Positions 1 through 8,163 of a stretch of 64,000 nucleotides of DNA are shown piece by piece (within the stretch, counting starts at the first letter, position 1; every line of letters starts with the position of its first letter). Source of the DNA: Armatimonadota bacterium (GTDB lineage Bacteria > Armatimonadota > UBA5829 > DTJY01); the NCBI GenBank assembly GCA_017993055.1, contig JAGONM010000009.1, positions 33,099 through 97,098 on the forward strand, in the 5' to 3' direction. The translations under genes were made by a program, and so were the position numbers. Under the pieces are notes generated by a model. That model was not told where the DNA came from, did not search any database, and was given only the letters and a program-made list of their open reading frames with translations.

Positions 1-1
1 C

Positions 2-193
2 GGTGACGGCAGAGATGAGATATGCGTTGGTGGGGAGGACGGCAGGATTGTCGTGCTGGACAGGGAGGGCCGCGTGACTGCCGAGTGGCGCGCGAGCAGC
101 GGAGTGAAGGCCTTGTCCGTGATATCCGGGGCGCGCGACAAGCTCGCGTGCATCACGGCGGACGGGACTCTAACGGTGCTGGGAGATCATTGA
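2..193 (+). CDS. C-terminal end of a beta-propeller (WD40/PQQ-like) protein, partial
   Basis: The open frame runs in from the left edge and stops with TGA at 191-193. The 63 residues contain two blade-like repeats: GGEDGRIVVLDREG, then CITADGTLTVLGDH at the C terminus. This is the usual ending of WD40/PQQ-type propellers. The rest of the gene lies outside the window, so enzyme versus scaffold cannot be decided. Its last bases overlap the last bases of the convergent STAS gene. Confidence 0.6.
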   Translation, partial: GDGRDEICVGGEDGRIVVLDREGRVTAEWRASSGVKALSVISGARDKLACITADGTLTVLGDH

Positions 194-549
194 CCTGCGG
201 GGCGATCGTTCACTGCAAGCGCCTGCCGCGCCGCATCGAGATCGTTGGTCACTACGAAACCGGGCAGCAGTTCGGGGTGAATCAGGCGGAAGATCGCTTG
301 AACATCCGGGTTCGAAAGGCAGAGCGCCAGTACGCCGTCCTGAGTCCGCAGGCGCTGATAGGCCGATATGACCGCCTGTATGCCGGCGCTGTCAATGTAA
401 GTGACGTCGCACAGGTCCACGAGCACGCCTGTAGGCGATTGGGAGACCGCAACGTCGAGCGCCTCGATCATCCTGCCGACGTTGCTGAGGTCCACTTCGC
501 CGCAGACCTTGACCGCCGCCGGGGTGCCCGGTACTGACTGAACATCCAT
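187..549 (-). CDS. STAS-domain anti-sigma factor antagonist (SpoIIAA/RsbV-like)
   Basis: A 120-residue single STAS domain. The segment YIDSAGIQ carries the conserved phosphorylatable serine (about Ser54) found in anti-anti-sigma factors. In the family, the unphosphorylated protein binds an HATPase anti-sigma kinase and frees the sigma factor. The start is ATG at 549 because GAGG sits 7 nt upstream; a longer frame would add ten residues with no better ribosome site. It is the last gene of a minus-strand operon with a SpoIIE-type phosphatase and an HATPase kinase, which together make a complete partner-switching set. Family assignment is firm; the target sigma factor is not visible here. Confidence 0.88.
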   Translation of the reverse strand: MDVQSVPGTPAAVKVCGEVDLSNVGRMIEALDVAVSQSPTGVLVDLCDVTYIDSAGIQAVISAYQRLRTQDGVLALCLSNPDVQAIFRLIHPELLPGFVVTNDLDAARQALAVNDRPAGQ

Positions 550-620
550 GCTGATACCTCGTCGCCCTCTCTGCGCCAACGGTTATTCTGTTGATCGGAC
601 TCGGACGGAGAGTGCCGGGA

Positions 621-1982
621 TCACCACACGGCGCCGCAACTGTTGCTGGGTAGTCCGGGATGGTCGCCCGCCGGCACAAGCTCCATCTCAAGCCCCACCA
701 CCGTCCCGTCGGGGCCGGTATAGAGATAGACCCTGTCGGCGAAAGAGATCATCACCTTGTAGCCCATACCAAGAGTACCCGCCGTAGAGTACCCGGGGGC
801 CAACGCGACCTCAGGCAGGTTCAGTTCGCCGATGCCAGGCCCCTCGTCGGACACGAGGACTATCACCCGGCCCGCAACCCGGTGCAGAGTCGCCGTGCCT
901 CCACCCGCGTGCTTCAGCGCGTTAGTCAGCGCCTCGCCCAGGCATATCGAGAAACGCGACAGTCTCTCTTCATCCAGCCCGGCCGCCTCGCATGAGTCCG
1001 ATACCTCGCGCCTTATCCGCCCGAGATCGGCCGCCGTCGTGATCGCCCAGCACTCCTCCGGGTAGCCGGCGAGAGTCTCGATGTCGCTCCGATCCATCGT
1101 GAGGAGCTTCCCGCCGGTCGCCGCGAGTAGCGTCCGCCGGTAGAAATCCACCCGCTGATTCTCGACCTCGTGCAGTGCGTCGGCGGCCGCCTTGCGCTCA
1201 GTCACGTCACGGAAGTAGACAGAGAGACCCTCGGCGGACGGGTATGCATGAATCTCGAACCATTTCGCGAACGGAGGATAGTATTCCTCGAATGAAGCCC
1301 TGACGTGCCCTTCCATGGCAGCCATAAGATTTGCTCGTATCGGGGTGCCCGAGACCTCCGGGAACTCTTCCCAGAAGCTGCGCCCGATCAGATCATCGGG
1401 CTCTCGACCTAGCGCCAGTCCGGCCTCGGCATTTACGTAAGTCAACCGCCACTCGGTATCAACGGCAAAGAAGGCATCCGTGATGCTCTCGAATATGTTC
1501 CTGATCCGCTCGTCCGACTCCATGACCCTCAGCGCCAACCTGTGCGCCTTCCTGCGCGAACGGCGAACCATCAGCGCACCGGCAACACCTGCCCCGCTTC
1601 CCAGAAGGAGCGCCACCAGACTCGCCCAGCCTTCCTCGGTTGAAGCGATCGGCCACCATTCGACGCGCATTTCCGCGAAGAGCCCGCTGAAAAGTACAAA
1701 TGAAGCTGCAAAGGCGAGCAAGGCCGGACCCAGACCGAACCAGTACGCGACGGCCGTGGTAGTCAGGAAGTAGAAGACCGGAAAATGCGCTAGGGGCAAG
1801 AACCGGTTGATCAGGAGAAGCGCGGCAGTGAGACCAGCCGGTATCACAAGCGATGCTGCATATGCTATCCACGCCGGCCATTCCTGCCCCTGAAACGCAC
1901 GCCTCAATGCATCGGCAGCCAAGGGCAGACTGCCCGATGCTTCTCGCGTCATCCCTCTCACACGTTCCCCTACACGCTTCAC
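621..1982 (-). CDS. membrane PAS sensor with RsbW-type HATPase domain
   Basis: 453 residues from a GTG start; GGAGG lies 10 nt upstream, inside the end of the preceding gene. Residues about 37-140 hold several hydrophobic segments resembling a DUF4118-type sensor region. A PAS domain follows (about 155-265), then an HATPase_c domain with N box GEALTNALKHA (349-359), G1 DEGPGIG (379-385) and a G2 stretch GTLGMGYKVM. No HisKA/phospho-His motif is evident before the ATPase domain. It therefore resembles serine-kinase anti-sigma factors more than a two-component kinase. It sits between the SpoIIE phosphatase and STAS genes, so it probably phosphorylates the STAS protein. A histidine kinase of unusual type is the alternative. 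Confidence 0.8.
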   Translation of the reverse strand: MKRVGERVRGMTREASGSLPLAADALRRAFQGQEWPAWIAYAASLVIPAGLTAALLLINRFLPLAHFPVFYFLTTTAVAYWFGLGPALLAFAASFVLFSGLFAEMRVEWWPIASTEEGWASLVALLLGSGAGVAGALMVRRSRRKAHRLALRVMESDERIRNIFESITDAFFAVDTEWRLTYVNAEAGLALGREPDDLIGRSFWEEFPEVSGTPIRANLMAAMEGHVRASFEEYYPPFAKWFEIHAYPSAEGLSVYFRDVTERKAAADALHEVENQRVDFYRRTLLAATGGKLLTMDRSDIETLAGYPEECWAITTAADLGRIRREVSDSCEAAGLDEERLSRFSICLGEALTNALKHAGGGTATLHRVAGRVIVLVSDEGPGIGELNLPEVALAPGYSTAGTLGMGYKVMISFADRVYLYTGPDGTVVGLEMELVPAGDHPGLPSNSCGAVW

Positions 1983-1999
1983 CGACTAAGTTCCTCCAC

Positions 2000-3439
2000 T
2001 CACTTACTGGTCTTCTGCAACTCACCAGAGCACTGCTCGACGACGACAACCGCCGAATCGTCCTGCAGCCTCCCGTCGGCATGCTCCCGCGCCGAGTCCA
2101 TTATCGCGGCAGCGAGTTCCTGTATGCTTGATTCGAGTTTCCGGCTGACACACTCGAGCAGCCCCTCCACCCCGAACATTCGCGATCCCCGGCATCTTGC
2201 TTCCGTGATCCCATCCGTCACCAGAACGATCCTGTCGCCCGGGTTGAGGCGAAGGCTGTCCTCGGGGTACTCGATGCTCTCCGATATGCCCAGCGGAAGC
2301 CCGGGAAGCCTGATCGACCGCCAATCACCGTCGGCGGTGATCAACAGCGGCCGCTCGTGGCCCGCGTTCGAGTACGACACGGCACCGATGCGGCTGTCTA
2401 TAACCGCGAAGAAGGCGGTCAGCATCCCGGACTGCTCAAGCCTGTCCCTGCAGAGCGCCCTGTTCGCCAGCGTCATCACACGCCCGGGACGGGGATCGAG
2501 GTAGACGTAGCTCCGGATGGAGTATCGGGCCGCCGCGACCCGTATCGCGGCCTCGAGTCCCTTGCCCGCAACGTCGCCTATCAACACCGCGATTCGCCCA
2601 TGGGCGAGCGAGTATATGTCGTAGAAATCGCCGCCGACGGACGCCTCCTCCAGGGCGGACTTGTACTGAACCGCAAACGCGTAGTCACCGATGCGCTCGG
2701 GTACCTTTGGAGGTATCAGCGCCTGCTGCAGTATCTGCGCTATTCGGTGCTCGCGTTGATAGAGCTCATCGCGCCTACGCTCAATCTCGAACCGCTCGCT
2801 GATGTCGCGGAATATCGTCGCCGCGCCAACCACGCGACCCCGCGAGTCGCTGACCGCCGACGCGCTGACGCTTATCGCTCTTTCGAGCCCGGACGGGCTG
2901 ATCAGCCTGTACCTCACGTCGCGCAGCGTTTCCCCGGCGAGCGCTCGAGAAGTCGCTTCCTCCCGCCTGGACATCGGCCGGCCCGACATCGTCTCGAAAC
3001 GACACTTCTCAACGCACTTCGAGAAGTCCTCGCCATCCGGGGCCTCGAAATATGCGCGAGCGGCGGAGTTCGCAAGCAGCACCTCACCCTCGGTGTCCAC
3101 GAAGATCGCCGCGTCCGTGATGCTCGAAAAAAGCGCTTCCAGTTCCGCAGCGTGCCTGATCGCCTCCGCGCGCACTTTGTCGGAAGCACGTCTGCGCTTC
3201 CTGCCGGGAGCCTCCGCCATTACCGGCGCCCTAGCCAGTATCTGAAACGTCGAACCGTCCAGGGCGGACGGGTCCACTATGACCCTCTCGCATCCACCGG
3301 CATGGTGCCTATCTATAGCTTCCGGCAAGGATGAGACGACCTCGACCCTGGCAATGTCATCAGGATCGAGACCCGCGCGGCCGATGCTTGCCGCGTCGCC
3401 TACGATCAGAATCGTACCCTGCATGGAGTCAGTATCCAC
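2000..3439 (-). CDS. PAS-containing SpoIIE/RsbU-type protein phosphatase
   Basis: 479 residues. A weak N-terminal receiver-like or linker region is followed by a PAS domain (about 95-215) and a PPM/SpoIIE phosphatase domain (about 235-470). Metal-binding motifs are visible: GGDFYD (269-274), GDVAGKG (288-294), LVTDGITEA, and a terminal DDSAVVVV. In RsbU-like proteins this domain removes phosphate from the STAS antagonist. It is the first gene of the three-gene partner-switching operon, 17 nt upstream of the kinase gene. The start is uncertain between GTG 3439 and ATG 3424; neither has a clearly superior ribosome site. Confidence 0.87.
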   Translation of the reverse strand: MDTDSMQGTILIVGDAASIGRAGLDPDDIARVEVVSSLPEAIDRHHAGGCERVIVDPSALDGSTFQILARAPVMAEAPGRKRRRASDKVRAEAIRHAAELEALFSSITDAAIFVDTEGEVLLANSAARAYFEAPDGEDFSKCVEKCRFETMSGRPMSRREEATSRALAGETLRDVRYRLISPSGLERAISVSASAVSDSRGRVVGAATIFRDISERFEIERRRDELYQREHRIAQILQQALIPPKVPERIGDYAFAVQYKSALEEASVGGDFYDIYSLAHGRIAVLIGDVAGKGLEAAIRVAAARYSIRSYVYLDPRPGRVMTLANRALCRDRLEQSGMLTAFFAVIDSRIGAVSYSNAGHERPLLITADGDWRSIRLPGLPLGISESIEYPEDSLRLNPGDRIVLVTDGITEARCRGSRMFGVEGLLECVSRKLESSIQELAAAIMDSAREHADGRLQDDSAVVVVEQCSGELQKTSK

Positions 3440-3662
3440 GGGTGTCTTGCCACCATCTCCAGGCTACCTCGCAAGAGAGTGCTCTGCCGGGTGCTGGAAG
3501 TGCTTGGCGCGCGGGGATGGAAACGGTCGGTGCGAGGTCGGTCCGGTCTCGTTGCGTTTCGCCCGCGGCCAGGCTGTTTCTAAACCTGTATACCCGCCGA
3601 CGGGAGATTCTAACCAGAAGAAGATGAGTTCGGGAGCTGAAGCGGTGCGCCTCTTCGAGGGG

Positions 3663-4676
3663 TTACCTGGCCTGACGGAGAGCCTCGAGAGCGGCCGCGA
3701 GGGCCGCGACTCCATCGGCGCCTGAAGGCAGGCCGCGCAGTTCGCCCGCGCGAACGCTCTCAGCGAATAGGGTATACATGGTATCGAAGGCCTTGGACTT
3801 GCCCTCGACGGGAATACGCCGGCACTCGCCCTTCGTGTAGACGCTCAGTTCCTTGCGGTCCTCGCAGCCTTCGATCGAGCACTGCCAGTCCACCTGGCTG
3901 AGCATTCCCTCCGTTCCGATAAGATCGTAGCGGAGGTTTGCCTCGTGGCAGGGGGTGTTGTGCGTGTAGGCCCAACCGTTTTCGTTCAGGACCAGGACAC
4001 CGTTCTCCATACGGCAGGTTGCGATGACGTGATCAGGGTTCGGCCAGTCCTCGACATACGTCCCTCTGGCGTGGATCTCGGCGTACTCGGACCTGGAGAG
4101 CCAGCGCGCGAGGTCAAAGTAGTGGATTCCGCAGTCAACGATCGGGCCCAGCCCCTCGGTGATCAGCATCTCGTACCGATCTTCACCGGCCCATCGGCCG
4201 CCCATCCAGTTGCCTACACAGCGAATCACCTTCAACTCGCCGATAGCTCCCGAATCGAGGAGACGCTTCATCTCGGGTATCGCCCCGGAATGGCGCAGCT
4301 CGAAGTTGATGGCGAAGAGTTTCCCTGCCTTCTCCATCGCTGCGACCATCTCACTTCCCAACTCGACGGTCGGCGCGATAGGCTTCTCGGCTAAGACGTG
4401 CTTACCGGCGGCGGCGGCATCCATCACGACAGGATGGTGAGCGGAGAGGGGCACAGCTATGCCGACGGCCTCGATGTCATCGCGGGCCAGGAGGTCGTGG
4501 TAATCGGCATAGACGGCATCGAGACCGTAGGTCTGGCTAAGTTCCCGGAGGCAGGCCTCATCGAGGTCGGAGATCGCGACGAGTTCCACCACATCGGAGA
4601 GCGAGGCGAGCGCGGGAAGATGGCCGTAACACGCCACGGTGCCGCAGCCGATCATGCCGATACGCAGTCTATCCAT
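3663..4676 (-). CDS. Gfo/Idh/MocA family oxidoreductase
   Basis: 337 residues. The N-terminal Rossmann fold begins IGMIGCGTVACYGHLPAL, and the family EKP motif appears as AEKPIA near residue 93. The C-terminal alpha/beta domain includes CGIHYFDLARW, typical of NAD(P)-dependent sugar or inositol dehydrogenases. The start is ATG at 4676, with GGGGGG five bases upstream; the longer frame adds 12 residues without support. The substrate cannot be told from sequence. It is a stand-alone gene separated from secG by a terminator. A second member of the family lies at 57.0-58.1 kb. Confidence 0.88.
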   Translation of the reverse strand: MDRLRIGMIGCGTVACYGHLPALASLSDVVELVAISDLDEACLRELSQTYGLDAVYADYHDLLARDDIEAVGIAVPLSAHHPVVMDAAAAGKHVLAEKPIAPTVELGSEMVAAMEKAGKLFAINFELRHSGAIPEMKRLLDSGAIGELKVIRCVGNWMGGRWAGEDRYEMLITEGLGPIVDCGIHYFDLARWLSRSEYAEIHARGTYVEDWPNPDHVIATCRMENGVLVLNENGWAYTHNTPCHEANLRYDLIGTEGMLSQVDWQCSIEGCEDRKELSVYTKGECRRIPVEGKSKAFDTMYTLFAESVRAGELRGLPSGADGVAALAAALEALRQAR

Positions 4677-4715
4677 CTTTGCCCCCCATGCGATGCGCAC
4701 GACGCGCCCCAATCG

Positions 4716-4750
4716 CCAAAAAACCGGCCATCCGCGTGGAAATGACCGGC
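4716..4750 (-). terminator. rho-independent terminator after secG
   Basis: Read on the minus strand, CCGGTCAT and ATGGCCGG (one G-U pair) form an 8-bp stem around a 10-nt loop. Six T residues follow directly (A-run at 4718-4723 on the plus strand). It lies just beyond the secG stop codon and upstream of the dehydrogenase gene start. Confidence 0.85.
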
Positions 4751-4778
4751 TCCTGAGCTTAAGAACCGCAGCCGGACG

Positions 4779-5027
4779 CTACAGGTTGAACTTGACGTGG
4801 AGATAATAGACCAGCGCCGTGAGAACCATGAACGAGATGGCGGCGTATCTTGTGAACAATCCGAGCTTCTCGTCCACTCCGGGTTTTCCTCGGAAGCTGG
4901 ACGACATCTTGCCACCGATCGTGCCGGTAAGCCCCTCACTCTTGGTGGTCTGCAGCATGACCAGGGCAACGAGCGACCCCGCGCTCAGAAGCTGCAAAAC
5001 TGTCAGTATGATCTTGAAGAAACCCAA
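4779..5027 (-). CDS. secG: preprotein translocase subunit SecG
   Basis: 82 residues with two hydrophobic helices (about 3-25 and 58-78) and the SecG-like stretch MLQTTKSEGLTGTIGG between them, followed by a Ser/Gly segment. SecG assists SecYE in protein export at the inner membrane. The start is TTG at 5027; a GAGAGGTG ribosome site lies about 7 nt upstream and no ATG fits the family N terminus. It is followed by a strong terminator and preceded by two Tat genes on the same strand, so this is a small protein-export cluster. Confidence 0.9.
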   Translation of the reverse strand: MGFFKIILTVLQLLSAGSLVALVMLQTTKSEGLTGTIGGKMSSSFRGKPGVDEKLGLFTRYAAISFMVLTALVYYLHVKFNL

Positions 5028-5110
5028 TGCCGTTCACCTCTCAAAAAGGCGACCCCCTGCGCGGAGGTCTATCGCTGGAGTATACCACTTCGGCCGCACC
5101 TTGTCAAACC

Positions 5111-5302
5111 TCAGGCGTCGGACGATTCGTTCTCTTCTTTCTTCTCCGGCTCGTCCGCATCGTCTGCGACGATCTCCTTGGTAGATTTCTTGAACTCCTT
5201 GATCCCCTGTCCGAGCGACTTGCCGAGTTCAGGGAGCTTCTTGGCCCCAAAGAGAACCACTACTATCAACACGATGGGCAACGCTTCCTGCCAGCCAATC
5301 AT
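5111..5302 (-). CDS. tatA: TatA/E-type twin-arginine translocase subunit
   Basis: 63 residues: an N-terminal membrane helix (about 5-20), the [14 protein letters not shown] hinge and amphipathic helix, and a charged acidic tail ([15 protein letters not shown]). This is the standard TatA layout. TatA multimers form the pore for folded Tat substrates. Ribosome site AAGGAAGG precedes the ATG by 8-9 nt. It is the second of two TatA/B-like genes here; no tatC is visible in the window. Confidence 0.88.
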   Translation of the reverse strand: MIGWQEALPIVLIVVVLFGAKKLPELGKSLGQGIKEFKKSTKEIVADDADEPEKKEENESSDA

Positions 5303-5335
5303 AGCGGATACACCTTCCTTCTGCCTGACGCAGGC

Positions 5336-5560
5336 CTAGTCCCTGTCAACCGATGACACATCGTCCGAGACCGAGGCGACTTCATCTTTGATATCGGACT
5401 CCATCTGCTCGATGGATGACGTGAACTCCCGCGCGGCCTTTTTCAGTTCCCTGACGGTACTCCCGATGGTCCGCCCGATTTCGGGAAGCCTCCTTGGGCC
5501 GAACACCAGAAGGGCGAGCAGCATTATGACGATTATCTCCTGGGTCCCGATCGGTCCCAT
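5336..5560 (-). CDS. second TatA/TatB-type translocase subunit
   Basis: 74 residues with one membrane helix (about 7-20), then FGPRRLPEIGRTIGSTVRELKKA and an acidic tail. The FGP motif in place of FGA/FGS, and the length, fit either a TatA paralogue or a short TatB. It is co-oriented with the neighbouring tatA, 33 nt apart. Two paralogous TatA/B genes next to secG suggest an export cluster. The TatA versus TatB choice is left open because the tail is shorter than in typical TatB. Confidence 0.82.
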   Translation of the reverse strand: MGPIGTQEIIVIMLLALLVFGPRRLPEIGRTIGSTVRELKKAAREFTSSIEQMESDIKDEVASVSDDVSSVDRD

Positions 5561-5644
5561 AGCGACTCACCATCCACAGCGCGCGAGCATTGTCACCAGT
5601 ATAGCAGGAAAGCTCGAAAAATGCACGGGGAACGTCGCTGCCGC

Positions 5645-6574
5645 TCAGAGCCGGGTTATCTCGACCTTCTCGGCGAGAGACAGGACGTGCTCGCGGGAGC
5701 AGTATCCCGCCCCGAACGTGGTCGCGTTCGCGGCGCCGGCTGCGGTTCCGAGGCGAACCGCTTCCTCAACCGAACCGCCCTGAGACAGAACGAACACGAA
5801 GGCCGCCGCGAGAGCATCTCCGCTGCCAACAGCGCTCAGGAATTCGATCTCAGGCGGACGCGCCCAGAGCGTCTCGCCGCCTGAGCAGGCCAGACACCCG
5901 TCGCGCCCGAGGGTCACGATCACTATCTCGACTTCGCCGCCGCTCAACCCCCGAGCGACCTCCGCGGTCTCCTCGACGGTGGCGAGTTGGCGGCCGATGA
6001 TGGCGGACAGCTCGTTGACGTTCGGCTTGGCGACGTACGGGTGGGCGGCGAAACCCTTCTTGAGAGGCTCTCCGCTCGAGTCGAGGACGGCGCGGACCCC
6101 GTATTGCGCGGCGACGGCGATCATTTCCGCGTAGATGCCGTCCGGGACGCCAGGCGGGGTGCTGCCGGACATCACCACGTACTCCTTGCCCTGGACGAGC
6201 GCCTCGTACTTCGCCATGAACTGCTCGAGTTCCTCGGCGGACACCTCAGGGCCGACTTCGTTCAGTTCGGTCTGCGTCCTATGCACGGGGTCGAGGATCG
6301 CCACGCAGACCCGCGACTCGCCCCTGATGCGCACAAGGTCGTGCTCGATGCGCTCGTCCAGGAGGCCTTCGATGATCTGCTCACCGTTGTGACCGCCGAC
6401 GAAGCCAGTGACGAACGCCTCTCCGCCCAGTTCATTGTATACGCGCGCGACGTTTATGCCCTTTCCGCCGGCAGTGATCCGCCAGGCGGACGGGCGGTGC
6501 ACGCGGTCAATCCCGAAGTTCTCGACAGTGTACGTCTTATCTACGGCCGAGTTCAGGGTGACGGTAAGGATCAT
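5645..6574 (-). CDS. PfkB-family hexose-phosphate kinase (1-phosphofructokinase/tagatose-6-P kinase type)
   Basis: 309 residues. The N terminus MILTVTLNSAVDKTY, GGKGINVAR (36-44) and the C-terminal GSGD motif (250-253, catalytic Asp253) place it in the FruK/LacC branch of the ribokinase-like fold. These enzymes phosphorylate fructose-1-phosphate or tagatose-6-phosphate in the cytosol. The start is ATG at 6574, because GGAG lies 8 nt upstream; the ATG at 6580 would leave only 2 nt. No PTS genes are adjacent, so the substrate is inferred only at class level. Confidence 0.87.
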   Translation of the reverse strand: MILTVTLNSAVDKTYTVENFGIDRVHRPSAWRITAGGKGINVARVYNELGGEAFVTGFVGGHNGEQIIEGLLDERIEHDLVRIRGESRVCVAILDPVHRTQTELNEVGPEVSAEELEQFMAKYEALVQGKEYVVMSGSTPPGVPDGIYAEMIAVAAQYGVRAVLDSSGEPLKKGFAAHPYVAKPNVNELSAIIGRQLATVEETAEVARGLSGGEVEIVIVTLGRDGCLACSGGETLWARPPEIEFLSAVGSGDALAAAFVFVLSQGGSVEEAVRLGTAAGAANATTFGAGYCSREHVLSLAEKVEITRL

Positions 6575-6632
6575 TGGCATCGCTCCGCACAAGGTCGTTC
6601 GCAGATTCCTCGCTCTGCTCAGAATGACACGA

Positions 6633-6661
6633 TTGACAGGCGACAATCCGTCTGATATACT
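6633..6661 (+). promoter_or_regulatory. sigma-70 promoter of the host tRNA-Leu gene
   Basis: TTGACA at 6633-6638, a 17-nt spacer, TATACT at 6656-6661, 14 nt before the tRNA gene. This near-consensus promoter lies outside the integrated element and is read as the original chromosomal tRNA promoter. No terminator is evident between the tRNA and the integrase gene downstream, so read-through into the integrase is possible. Confidence 0.85.
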
Positions 6662-6672
6662 AGGGCATCAAG

Positions 6673-6764
6673 CGCGCCGAAGTGGCGGAATGGCAGACGC
6701 GCATGGTTCAGGACCATGTACCCGCAAGGGTGTAGGGGTTCAACTCCCCTCTTCGGCACCAACC
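6673..6764 (+). repeat. attL direct repeat (92 bp, whole tRNA gene)
   Basis: This 92-bp block is identical to 18918-19009 and spans the whole tRNA-Leu gene plus 3 bp before and 3 bp after. The flanks diverge immediately outside it. It marks the left junction of the integrative element. Confidence 0.9.
6676..6761 (+). tRNA. tRNA-Leu (anticodon CAG), left copy
   Basis: The acceptor stem GCCGAAG pairs with CTTCGGC. The anticodon stem CATGG/CCATG holds a TTCAGGA loop with anticodon CAG at 6709-6711. A long class-II variable arm (CCCGCAAGGG), a T-arm AGGGG-TTCAACT-CCCCT and an encoded CCA end complete it. It reads CUG codons. The gene is complete and has a consensus promoter. It forms the left boundary of the integrated element and is identical to the copy at 18921-19006. 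Confidence 0.97.
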
Positions 6765-6847
6765 TCCTCATCTTACGCACAAAACCTCCGCCTTGTCAAA
6801 CAAATCCGGGTCCTCGCTGAACCGATGCCGTTGTCCGAAAACGCTGT

Positions 6848-6889
6848 AAGCGTACTTGGTTCCGCGAATTTACGCAAGCGTACTTGGTT
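6848..6889 (+). repeat. paired integrase arm-type site candidates, left end
   Basis: Two exact copies of AAGCGTACTTGGTT, at 6848-6861 and 6876-6889, 28 bp apart, between the left tRNA repeat and the integrase start. The same 14-mer occurs twice at the right end of the element. The position also suits autoregulation of the integrase. Confidence 0.7.
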
Positions 6890-6927
6890 CATTTCCGGCC
6901 TGAATACTCGCAATCGAGGTGCCAGAA

Positions 6928-7878
6928 ATGAACGGTCAGGTTGTCCGAATCCATGCCAGTCTAGCCGACGACATGAACGCCGCAGTTAACGGGTTCATGA
7001 ACTACTGCCGGGCGAAGAACCTTTCGCCGAACACCATCTCCTATTACCGCTACAGGCTGCAGGCTTTCGAGCGGTTCTGCGCGGATTCTCCCGTCGCGCC
7101 CGAGAACGTCACTCCCGAGAGAATCAGGGAGTTCCTTACCGCTGAGGCCGAGGAGAAAAGCGCGACGACAGCCAATCATGCCTACCTCACGCTTCAGGCA
7201 TTCTTCAACTTCCTGGTGAGCGACGGTTTCATCGCCGAGAACCCTATGCAGAGGGTGGACCGCGTGAAACGCCGCAGGACGGTCATAGAGACCTTCACTC
7301 AGGAACAGGTCGAGCGCATTCTCAGCAGTTGCGGGAAGGACTTCGTCGGCGTCAGGGACCGGGCCATGATTCTCGTCATGGTAGATTGCGGACTGCGGGT
7401 CAGCGAACTGTGCGGCTTGACGATGGACGACATCTCATGGACCGAGCAGACGCTTCTGGTGGTCGGCAAGGGTGACATCGAGCGGGTCGTGCCGTTCGGT
7501 CAGGCAGCGAGGCAGGCGTTGACTCAATTCATGGCACGGCGCGGGGCACTGGACACCAAGACGGTCTTCGTCTCGACTCTCGGGCAGCCGTTGAACCGTC
7601 ACCGTGCGCGGGACATCATCAAGGCGCGATGCAAGGAAGCGGGCGTCACCGGGGTCAGATGCTCTCCGCACACCTTCAGGCACACCTGCGCGGTATGGTA
7701 TCTGCGGAACGGCGGGGACGTGTTCTCCCTGCAGAAGCTACTGGGTCACAGCGACCTGACCATGACGCGGCGATACTGCGAACTGTCTCAGACCGATGTG
7801 GCAGATAAGCACCGGCTCTACTCGCCTGCGGACAAGCTGACGAACAAGAACACGTCGGGAAGGAAGCGGTTGAAGTGA
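6928..7878 (+). CDS. int: tyrosine recombinase (XerC/D-like integrase)
   Basis: 316 residues: an N-terminal SAM-like core-binding domain (about 15-105) and a catalytic domain. The full catalytic set is present: Arg157 (GLRVSEL), Lys181, His248 and Arg251 (HTFRHT), His274 (LLGHSD) and nucleophile Tyr283. The start is ATG at 6928, with GAGG 8 nt upstream; the in-frame GTG at 6919 overlaps that ribosome site. As first gene inside the left tRNA repeat, it should catalyse integration at tRNA-Leu. There is no separate arm-binding domain as long as lambda Int's, but the first 15-20 residues could contact arm DNA. Confidence 0.95.
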   Translation: MNGQVVRIHASLADDMNAAVNGFMNYCRAKNLSPNTISYYRYRLQAFERFCADSPVAPENVTPERIREFLTAEAEEKSATTANHAYLTLQAFFNFLVSDGFIAENPMQRVDRVKRRRTVIETFTQEQVERILSSCGKDFVGVRDRAMILVMVDCGLRVSELCGLTMDDISWTEQTLLVVGKGDIERVVPFGQAARQALTQFMARRGALDTKTVFVSTLGQPLNRHRARDIIKARCKEAGVTGVRCSPHTFRHTCAVWYLRNGGDVFSLQKLLGHSDLTMTRRYCELSQTDVADKHRLYSPADKLTNKNTSGRKRLK

Positions 7879-7913
7879 AGGGATGCCCACAGACCACTCC
7901 AGAATGACCGGGA

Positions 7914-7958
7914 AGCCGCCTCTGCCGTAGGACATATCGTCCACATGCAGAGGCGGCT
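7914..7958. terminator. convergent-gene hairpin after int and the R-M operon
   Basis: A perfect 12-bp inverted repeat (AGCCGCCTCTGC, 7914-7925; complement at 7947-7958) with an inner GGAC/GTCC stem lies between the ends of the converging integrase and restriction genes. There is no strong T-run on either side, so it may be an inefficient bidirectional terminator or an mRNA-stabilising hairpin. The right arm touches the stop codon of the small minus-strand gene. Confidence 0.5.
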
Positions 7959-8163
7959 AGTCCTGCGACTTCGGCCTTAGCAGGTTTCGCTTCTGGAGCG
8001 ACTTGACCAGCTTCCACGCACGCACTTTCGCTTCCTTGCTTAGGACCGGATACCGCCGCTCCGGTGACTCGTTCGACGACTGCTCTCCATCGTCTGTTTC
8101 CCCCGCTGAGAATGACTCCTTCGTGTCGTCAGATTGCTCATCGAACCCCTTGCTCGGACTCAC
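7957..8163 (-). CDS. small protein coupled to restriction subunit (unknown)
   Basis: 68 residues from a GTG start. The GTG overlaps the stop codon of the restriction gene (GTGA, 8163-8160), a typical translational coupling. The N-terminal half is acidic and Ser-rich (GFDEQSDDTKESFSAGETDDG), and the C-terminal half is basic and probably helical (KVRAWKLVKSLQKRN). I do not recognise the family. Stop-start coupling argues that it is a real partner of the R-M enzyme, perhaps a subunit, inhibitor or DNA-binding accessory. A spurious frame is less likely because it ends exactly at the convergent hairpin. Confidence 0.6.
   Translation of the reverse strand: MSPSKGFDEQSDDTKESFSAGETDDGEQSSNESPERRYPVLSKEAKVRAWKLVKSLQKRNLLRPKSQD

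Noticed and set aside
3440..3662. Promoter for the partner-switching operon (TATACA near 3590 on the minus strand)
   Set aside because: Only a weak -10 with a poor 15-nt spacing to a candidate -35; not strong enough to list.
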